Of a DNA stretch of 31,570 nt, positions 26,537 through 31,570 are shown in pieces; position 1 is the stretch's first letter; every line of letters starts with the position of its first letter. A model generated the notes under the pieces. The model was not told the DNA's origin. It made no database searches and worked only from the letters and a program-made list of their open reading frames with translations. The translations under genes were made by a program, and so were the position numbers. Source of the stretch: Methanobrevibacter sp. UBA412 (GTDB taxonomy: Archaea; Methanobacteriota; Methanobacteria; Methanobacteriales; Methanobacteriaceae); the NCBI GenBank assembly GCA_002495685.1, contig DAGJ01000011.1, forward strand, positions 1 through 31,570, written 5' to 3'.

Positions 26537-27472
26537 TTAGAATAGTTTGTTTATTGGATGGTTTTCCACAGGTTCAGTTCCTAATTGTGCTCCTGCTTCT
26601 GCAAACATTGAATCAGCCATTGCTGCTGCAGGGAATAAATCTAGGGAATTTTCTATAGGTCCAAATAGGCAGAAATCTCCCCCTACGCAAATTTGTAAAA
26701 GGTCTGCTCCAATATCACATACATGGAAAGCTTCTTTTCTAACATTCTTTTTAAAGTCACGTAACCAGTCCCATGCAGATGGAATGTTATGGATTCCAGA
26801 TCCTACTGGGTATCCCCATTTATCTTTTTCAGCAAATGTTGCTCTTGCTGCATCTCCACCACCTTGTGTTATAGGGGTTACTGCAGTGTCCATGAAAAAC
26901 TTTTCTATTCCACATTCACTAGCTAGATCTAGTAATCCTCTTTCCATTGGTGAACCACCATTATCCCAAATATCAATTTTTCCCATTACTCCAGAGTCTA
27001 TTGGGTTAAATCCTAAAATAATTGAAGCATTAATATCAGTTTCTTTTAGTATATCTAGTTCTTCTTGTTCTAATGACATATTTATGGAATTATAGATTGC
27101 ACGGTCAACTAATCCTGCTTCTTGCACATATTGTGCTCCTGCAGATCTTGCTTCTCCACTTGTTGAATCTATTAAGAATGGTTTGTCTGATATGTCTCCG
27201 ATGAATTCTAAATATTTTTCTATTGCTTCTGGTGTTGCACCGAAACATTGTATTATACATGGATTTCCTGTTGTATCTTCCATTTCTTCCATGTCTTTAA
27301 TTAGTTTTTCTGCAGCATCCTTATCGAATTCTCCAGTTAATTCATCTTTTATGATTTTGTGTCCAGCATAGAAGATTGTACCTGCAAGTACTGTTGGATA
27401 TTCTCCAGGTTGTCCACCACATTTGAGTCCAGCAACTTCTACAACTTTTTGCTCAGTATTATATTTAAACAT
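26537..27472 (-). CDS. mtrH: Tetrahydromethanopterin S-methyltransferase subunit H (MtrH)
   Basis: A 311-residue methyltransferase. MtrH moves the methyl group between tetrahydromethanopterin and the corrinoid of the membrane Mtr complex. Family segments are clear: MFKYNTEQKVVEVAG at the start, CGGQPGEYPTVLAGTIFY, LIDSTSGEARSAGAQ, YNSINMS, ILGFNPIDS, the VGSGIHNIPSAWDWLRDF box and VCDIGADLLQI. The start is ATG 27472; an in-frame TTG at 27481 would crowd the AGGA site at 27485-27488. The usual partners mtrEDCBAFG are not adjacent; only a 55-residue unknown precedes it. It may be the complex subunit encoded apart from the rest, or a paralogue serving another corrinoid protein. In a methanol-using Methanosphaera, Mtr would work mainly for oxidation or biosynthesis. 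Confidence 0.9.
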   Translation of the reverse strand: MFKYNTEQKVVEVAGLKCGGQPGEYPTVLAGTIFYAGHKIIKDELTGEFDKDAAEKLIKDMEEMEDTTGNPCIIQCFGATPEAIEKYLEFIGDISDKPFLIDSTSGEARSAGAQYVQEAGLVDRAIYNSINMSLEQEELDILKETDINASIILGFNPIDSGVMGKIDIWDNGGSPMERGLLDLASECGIEKFFMDTAVTPITQGGGDAARATFAEKDKWGYPVGSGIHNIPSAWDWLRDFKKNVRKEAFHVCDIGADLLQICVGGDFCLFGPIENSLDLFPAAAMADSMFAEAGAQLGTEPVENHPINKLF

Positions 27473-27493
27473 TTTTATCAATAATCCTTTTTT

Positions 27494-27661
27494 TTAGTAG
27501 AAAACTATTAATTCATCATCTTTTTTGAATGTATTGTTTTCTTTATTATTTATAATGGGCTGTGTTATTGTACCGGTTTTTACTTCAGGAGCTTTACTAT
27601 TTTTTTGATAGTTTTTACCAGAAGGGTCTCTAATGTTTTTTTCTTTTGAATAAATTTTCAT
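27494..27661 (-). CDS. Small hypothetical protein (55 residues) upstream of mtrH
   Basis: An ATG at 27661 opens a frame starting MKIYSKEKNIRDPSGKNYQK and ending DDELIVFY, 21 bases before the mtrH ATG. A possible ribosome-binding site AGGATATGTG lies just upstream, and a TATA-like ATTATAATATATT further back. It is soluble and lysine/asparagine-rich. It does not match the MtrG or MtrF I would expect before mtrH. It is probably co-transcribed with mtrH. It could be a real small protein, or a translated leader. Confidence 0.5.
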   Translation of the reverse strand: MKIYSKEKNIRDPSGKNYQKNSKAPEVKTGTITQPIINNKENNTFKKDDELIVFY

Positions 27662-28305
27662 TTTTTCACATATCCTATTATTCTTTTTTTTAGAGAATAT
27701 ATTATAATGGAAAAAAATTTATTAAATAAGCTAAGGAGGTTTAATTAGATTGTTGGATTTACTTTTATCCGAATATTTTTTTTGATTAAATATTTTAGGT
27801 ATTTTATAAAAAAATAGGTTTTGTATAAATTTTTTTTTTGGGATTAGAAACTTATTTTTTTATAAAACATGCTTTTTATTTAATTTTTTTTCTTTATTTT
27901 TTATATTCTCTTATGCTCAAATAGTATCTAAAAAAATATTAAAGTTTAATTTAATTTTTATAAAATATACTTGAGTAAATAGTAGTTTATAATCCTTAAT
28001 ATATAAACTTTACCAGTAAAAAAAACATAAAAATTAAAAGAATTACCCAAAAGCTTAATAAAATGAAATAAAACTAGAAAAAATAAACATAAAAATTAAA
28101 AAGATAATACTATTTTTAAAATATTTACTCAAAATTATTAAATAATTAATTGAGAAAAATATATTATAATGAGAGAGAATAAATTTATCCCCCCCCCTCA
28201 AAATATTTTATACTTTCTATTACTTTTAATAAATAATACAAAATTTAGAATTTAATTGTTTTAAAAAAAATTTGATTTATAAAATTTTTTAAAAAATTAA
28301 TTTTC
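27662..28305. other. Intergenic region with duplicated promoter-like sequence and C9 tract
   Basis: No gene in 644 bases. AATATATTATAATG occurs at 27696-27709 and again at 28158-28171 on the plus strand. The first is followed by AAGGAGGT (27733-27740) but no reading frame of note. A C9 run lies at 28189-28197. Confidence 0.5.
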
Positions 28306-28596
28306 TTATGCAACACTATAAAAACGGATATCAGGATCAGCTACCCAAGTAGGTTTAAGACCTGGAGCTACTTTAGTTTTAAATAAATCAGATTCAAGAT
28401 ATGCTTGTGCATGTTCCATACTATCAAATCCATGTACAACTTCAATATCCTCATCGCGAATTAATAATTCTTTAGTTAAAGCACCTTCAATATCATCTAA
28501 AAATGGTTGACGATAAGTATTGTAAACTTTAGCTGCTGCCGGACGGTTTTCTTCATCTATTTTCATTATTATATTAAGATATGCTTTTACAGCCAT
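28306..28596 (-). CDS. Small antibiotic-monooxygenase-like dimeric alpha/beta-barrel protein
   Basis: A 96-residue protein starting MAVKAYLNIIMK. The start at 28596 is fixed by GGAGG (28605-28609) 8 bases upstream; the longer frame from TTG 28611 would contain that site. The pattern (N-terminal strand, helix with the HAQAYLESDLFKTKVAPGL segment, strand) fits the ABM/ferredoxin-like dimeric barrel superfamily, which includes quinone and polyketide monooxygenases as well as stress proteins of unknown activity. No catalytic residues can be assigned. It is transcribed away from an HxlR regulator over 297 bases, and is its likely target. Confidence 0.7.
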   Translation of the reverse strand: MAVKAYLNIIMKIDEENRPAAAKVYNTYRQPFLDDIEGALTKELLIRDEDIEVVHGFDSMEHAQAYLESDLFKTKVAPGLKPTWVADPDIRFYSVA

Positions 28597-28717
28597 ATTA
28601 AATTCCTCCAAAAATATAAGATATATTTTAAATATTTTTCTTTTTAAATTTTTACAATAATTAAAAAACTAAATCATTTTCTTTTTAACTATTGTTATAA
28701 TTCAATTTGTAAAAATA

Positions 28718-28753
28718 CATATATAAAGATAAAGTGACTAAACAGATACTTAA
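28718..28753 (-). promoter_or_regulatory. Promoter and operator-like element of the barrel-protein gene
   Basis: On the minus strand TTTATATAT (about 28718-28727) is the candidate TATA box. Directly upstream, 28731-28753 reads GTGAC-n5-AGA(T)AC(T)TAA, closely resembling the palindrome at 28811-28834. A repeat of one regulator's site beside each divergent promoter is inferred. Confidence 0.4.
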
Positions 28754-28810
28754 AACAAATACTAAGTGAAATAAAGAAAATAACCAAGAAAAAATAATAA
28801 ATAAAACAAT

Positions 28811-28860
28811 TTAGGTGACAGAATAGACACCTAAAATAATTTAAACTATAAAAATTATAA
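28811..28860 (+). promoter_or_regulatory. Operator-like palindrome and TATA of hxlR
   Basis: TTAGGTG (28811-28817) and CACCTAA (28828-28834) are perfect inverted arms with a 10-base spacer. A TATA-like AAACTATAAAAATTATA follows at about 28843-28859, about 35 bases before the ATG. The arrangement fits autoregulation by the HxlR protein. Confidence 0.5.
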
Positions 28861-28893
28861 TGAATAATAATAAAAAAAATAATAGGGAAAATC

Positions 28894-29286
28894 ATGACAA
28901 ACATAGAAAAAACAATAAAGTACTGCCCAGTAGAAATGTCACTAGATTTAATAACAAAAAAATGGGTAATACAAATAGTAAAAGATATGATGTTTGGAAA
29001 AAAACATTTTAATGAATTTAAAGAAAATAAACCAAAATTAACAAATAAAGTCCAATCAAGATGCCTAAAACAAATGGAATGCAACAACTTAATCATAAAA
29101 AATATAGATCCAGAAAATCCTAAAAATATAGAATATGAATTAACAAAAAAAGGAAAATCATTAAATAAAATTATCTATGAACTAGCAATGTATACAGTAA
29201 ATACAGATGAATATAATCAATATTACAGTGAAGAAACCAAAAAAAATATTAAAAAATTATTTAAAGAAAAATTAAACATAAAATAA
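28894..29286 (+). CDS. HxlR-family winged-helix transcription regulator
   Basis: A 130-residue DNA-binding protein. CPVEMSLDLITKKWVIQIVKD (from C11) is the HxlR signature, with the conserved N-terminal Cys that acts as a redox switch in some relatives. KKHFNEFKENKPKLTNKVQSRCLKQME is the recognition-helix region, followed by the wing and ELTKKGKSL. A longer-than-usual C-terminal helix is rich in lysine. The site GGG lies about 7 bases before the ATG. It is divergent from the barrel-protein gene, and palindromes near both promoters suggest it controls both. Its stop is only 5 bases from the convergent NADAR gene's stop. Confidence 0.88.
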   Translation: MTNIEKTIKYCPVEMSLDLITKKWVIQIVKDMMFGKKHFNEFKENKPKLTNKVQSRCLKQMECNNLIIKNIDPENPKNIEYELTKKGKSLNKIIYELAMYTVNTDEYNQYYSEETKKNIKKLFKEKLNIK

Positions 29287-29291
29287 AAACT

Positions 29292-30875
29292 TTAATCATC
29301 TAATTTAAAATAATTCCCATCATTATCTAAACCAATAGGATATTTACAACGATCCTTCCAAGTATCACTCATAAGAGAACTTACAGGTTCCATGTTAAAA
29401 GATTTCCTGAAATTCTCCCTAGCAGATTCAACAACATCCTCATTTATAGTTGTATCATCCTTAAAAATCTCCCATAAGTCTAATAAATGAAGTAAAGTAA
29501 TTTGAGTTTTACCATTATACTCGTAAACATCTAAAACTTTAAATTTACTATCATTAGCTGCAGTATACAATCCCCAATCAGTATCATGTTCAAAACTAGA
29601 TAAATCTTTCATCTGATTAGATAATATTAAGAACCTATGACTTGCAGTTATTTTCCCAATTTTAGAACTTGCATCAGTAAAACCTTTCTCTTGTAAAATT
29701 TCACCTTTAACATATTTATCCTCAATTTCAGGACTTAAATCCACATCCCTTACTAAATATTTAAGATTATTATATGTTGCTTCATAAATTTTATATTCAG
29801 GTGACTGTTCATCACTTAAATTAATACTATCCTTTTCATTATCATAAGGATTAAAAATATAAAAGTTACATTTTTCTATAAAATTAGTGTATTCCCAATC
29901 TATTAAATCTACGTGTTCATACAATTTCATAAGTTCATATCTAACTTCCATTAAAGCAAAACCAATTAAATTGTCACCAACAGACTCTTCACCATCAAAA
30001 TAAACACCTAAAATAGGATCATCATATCCTGGAAAATATGCTAAAACTTTATTTTTGGTATTAAATAATTTATTTTTCAAGGATTCATTACTCATAGCAC
30101 TATAGTATAATACATTTAAAAAAACAGTATACTGGATTTTTTCCCAAATTTCCTCTTCTTCTTGGGAAAATTCAATATTTAAATCTTTCAATTCATCATA
30201 AGAACTTCTAATATCCACATGATTATTAAAATATAAAATTTTAGAAGCTAATAAACCATGAGCTATTGAAGTAAATTTAAAAGAATTATAATGAAAACCA
30301 TATTCTGTGCTATGTATTAAGTCCTTTTTAATGACAAATAAATCATCACTTAAACTTATTTTATCCCAAATATTAATATTATCATCTAAGTAGTAATCCT
30401 CTTCTAATCCTTTTAAAGTGTATAAAGGTTTTCCATATTTATTCCAACAATCCCCAAACAAGGGTAAACTTTTTAATTCTTGAATATTAGGTGAGAATTC
30501 TTCTATACGTGTAAATCTCCAATTAGGAGGTTTAGGGAAATATTTATCAAACTCTTCTTGATCTCTTAAGGCCATGAAAAAATTAGTCCTATAATTTTCC
30601 CCAGAACCCATCCTCCAACCTATAGTGAAACTTGAATATGTAGGATACATTAACCATGGTGGTGCAGGAAATTTACCTTTTTCATAACGGAAATATTTAC
30701 TAATTAAATCAATTTGACCCCTTTTCAATTCATTATAAGGTTTTTCATCTAATTCCTTTATCTTACCTATTAAAAACTTCCGATTTTCCTCTTCATTATC
30801 AGTTAAATTAAGCTCTAAAACATTTTTAAACTCATTTAAACTATTTTGTAATGATTCATCCTCATCTTCAACCAT
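29292..30875 (-). CDS. Large divergent NADAR-domain protein
   Basis: A 527-residue protein. Residues about 190-320 match the NADAR/YbiA fold: FTSIAHGLLASKILYF aligns with the family's EHYFQAQKF helix, W244 starts the next helix, and GDNLIGFALMEVRYEL (300-315) matches its C-terminal GxNxLGxxLMexR signature. NADAR enzymes cleave N-glycosidic bonds, including ADP-ribose on guanine and riboflavin-pathway intermediates. Here the usual Glu of the EH pair is Ala (A205) and the DxxWG motif is altered (YDDPILG), so activity is uncertain. The long N-terminal part (WLMYPTYSSFTIGWRMGSGE, 74-93) and C-terminal part (RFLILSN, then KVLDVYEYNGKTQITLLHLL) are not assigned. It follows the LOG gene by 22 bases with a G7 ribosome-binding site. 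Confidence 0.7.
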   Translation of the reverse strand: MVEDEDESLQNSLNEFKNVLELNLTDNEEENRKFLIGKIKELDEKPYNELKRGQIDLISKYFRYEKGKFPAPPWLMYPTYSSFTIGWRMGSGENYRTNFFMALRDQEEFDKYFPKPPNWRFTRIEEFSPNIQELKSLPLFGDCWNKYGKPLYTLKGLEEDYYLDDNINIWDKISLSDDLFVIKKDLIHSTEYGFHYNSFKFTSIAHGLLASKILYFNNHVDIRSSYDELKDLNIEFSQEEEEIWEKIQYTVFLNVLYYSAMSNESLKNKLFNTKNKVLAYFPGYDDPILGVYFDGEESVGDNLIGFALMEVRYELMKLYEHVDLIDWEYTNFIEKCNFYIFNPYDNEKDSINLSDEQSPEYKIYEATYNNLKYLVRDVDLSPEIEDKYVKGEILQEKGFTDASSKIGKITASHRFLILSNQMKDLSSFEHDTDWGLYTAANDSKFKVLDVYEYNGKTQITLLHLLDLWEIFKDDTTINEDVVESARENFRKSFNMEPVSSLMSDTWKDRCKYPIGLDNDGNYFKLDD

Positions 30876-30895
30876 GCAAAAATCCCCCCCTCTAA
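30876..30895 (-). promoter_or_regulatory. G7-tract ribosome-binding site of NADAR gene
   Basis: On the minus strand the 22-base gap after the LOG gene reads AGAGGGGGGG (G7 at 30890-30884), ending 8 bases before the ATG. It is the only candidate ribosome-binding site. A homopolymer here could change length by slippage and so change translation. Confidence 0.65.
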
Positions 30896-30897
30896 GA

Positions 30898-31437
30898 TTA
30901 CAAAGTTTTTTCTATTAAATCAAGAGTTTCTTTAACAGTAGTACTTACTTGGTATAAATTAAGATTATCTTGATTTATGGTTCCTTCACTCACCATAAAA
31001 TCTAACATTTCAAATAAAGTATTGTAATAATTGTTTATATTATAAATTATGATAGGTTTATCATGTTTTTTTAATTTCTTTAAAGTTAAGATTTCAAAAA
31101 ATTCATCTAATGTACCTAAACCACCAGGCACTATTATGAATGCATCAGAGTCTTCAAAGAATAATTTCTTCCGTTCCTGCATACTATTAGTTAATACTTT
31201 ACAGGTGCAATTATTATTCATTCCCTCAAAATCTTCCATCCAATCTGGTGCAATACCTATAATTTCTTGATTATTATCTTTCACTCCATGAGATACAGCA
31301 CCCATCATACCATCATCTCCAGCACCAAAAACTAAAGTATGTCCCCTTTTAGCTATTTCCTCACCTAAAAGATAACCTTTATCCTTATATTCCTTATTAA
31401 TTTTATTAGTCCCTGATCCATAAAGGCATATGCGCAA
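30898..31437 (-). CDS. LOG-family nucleotide 5'-monophosphate N-ribohydrolase
   Basis: A Rossmann-like SLOG protein of 179 residues. GAGDDGMMGAV (38-48) and PGGLGTLDE (104-112) are the nucleotide-binding and catalytic signatures, with R89 in MQERKK and E112 as expected active-site residues. Relatives cut the base-ribose bond of AMP or modified AMP. The likely start is TTG 31437 (MRICLYGSG, as in the family), served by GGGAG at 31453-31449; an in-frame ATG at 31455 overlaps that site and would add six hydrophobic residues. It is first in a two-gene operon with the NADAR protein, so two predicted N-glycosidic-bond enzymes are made together. A TATA-like AAGTATAAAAC lies at about 31517-31507. Confidence 0.88.
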   Translation of the reverse strand: MRICLYGSGTNKINKEYKDKGYLLGEEIAKRGHTLVFGAGDDGMMGAVSHGVKDNNQEIIGIAPDWMEDFEGMNNNCTCKVLTNSMQERKKLFFEDSDAFIIVPGGLGTLDEFFEILTLKKLKKHDKPIIIYNINNYYNTLFEMLDFMVSEGTINQDNLNLYQVSTTVKETLDLIEKTL

Positions 31438-31547
31438 AATTATCAAAACTCCCATAATTAAATCATTAGTAATTAGTTAATAGTTTTGTTTTTAATTATT
31501 TTAATAGTTTTATACTTAAGACTATAATTTACTTTTTGAAGTAGAAA

Positions 31548-31570
31548 GGGCTCTGTCAAAAACTTAGTTG
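31548..31570. mobile_element. Possible terminal inverted repeat of an insertion sequence at window edge
   Basis: GGGCTCTGTCAAAAACTTAG and the following bases resemble IS ends that start GGCTCTGT. The sequence is more GC-rich than its surroundings. No transposase is visible because the window ends. Confidence 0.2.

Noticed and set aside
26547..27095. A 182-codon open frame on the plus strand
   Set aside because: Antisense to mtrH; serine/proline-rich composition typical of a shadow frame.
27733..27780. A gene after the AAGGAGGT at 27733-27740
   Set aside because: Only 11- to 18-codon frames follow, with no ATG in range; reported instead as an orphan site.
28695..29096. A 133-codon Phe/Ile-rich frame on the minus strand
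   Set aside because: It overlaps the HxlR gene and its promoter region; the hydrophobic content comes from AT-richness.
1..31570. tRNA genes, rRNA genes or a CRISPR array
   Set aside because: No GC-rich cloverleaf-like segment and no regularly spaced repeat-spacer pattern was seen; the 23-bp and 37/38-bp repeats have no spacers.

Overview
The window is very AT-rich and reads as the chromosome of a methanogenic archaeon of the order Methanobacteriales, most likely a Methanosphaera. The evidence is an F420H2:NADP oxidoreductase, an MtrH methyltransferase, large secreted adhesin-like proteins with beta-helix repeats, archaeal BRE/TATA promoters, poly-T terminators, a histidine kinase of the HisKA_2 class, and the very low GC. 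Genus is an inference. No tRNA, rRNA or CRISPR array was seen.

Layout. 91-2670 is a secreted beta-helix adhesin-like protein. 2810-4554 holds a small unknown gene, a decayed stretch and a queuosine/archaeosine-precursor transporter. 5716-8407 is a strongly expressed-looking operon of an iron alcohol dehydrogenase and an aldehyde dehydrogenase, with a long structured leader, followed by its own-promoter neighbour F420H2:NADP oxidoreductase (8666-9349). Together these three could oxidise ethanol to acetate and pass the electrons through NADPH to F420. 9663-10421 is an aspartate dehydrogenase. 10447-13502 (minus) is a type I methylase/specificity pair without a visible restriction subunit. 13912-15582 (minus) is a nitroreductase followed by a frameshifted PatB/MalY-type aminotransferase. 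15886-17715 is an orphan soluble PAS histidine kinase.

17979-22585 pairs a tyrosine recombinase of distinct base composition with a 1111-residue secreted beta-helix protein that carries a complete papain-type cysteine peptidase and two near-identical 100-residue C-terminal modules. A 1.1-kb non-coding block full of TAATACT/AGTATTA motifs follows, then a small secreted protein (23724-24191). Next is an AAA ATPase with a PD-(D/E)xK-like C-terminus, whose promoter is overlapped by three exact-period 23-bp repeats.

26188-27661 (minus) holds a 55-residue unknown, a solitary mtrH and a rubredoxin that is too short for ordinary ORF cut-offs. 28306-29286 is a divergent pair, a monooxygenase-like alpha/beta-barrel protein and an HxlR regulator, with two similar operator-like elements, one beside each promoter. 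29292-31437 (minus) is a two-gene operon: a LOG-type nucleotide N-ribohydrolase and a large divergent NADAR-domain protein. A G7 tract forms the ribosome-binding site between them. This operon, the ATPase with its repeat array and the peptidase adhesin are the best candidates for under-described systems. The last 23 bases may be the end of an insertion sequence.
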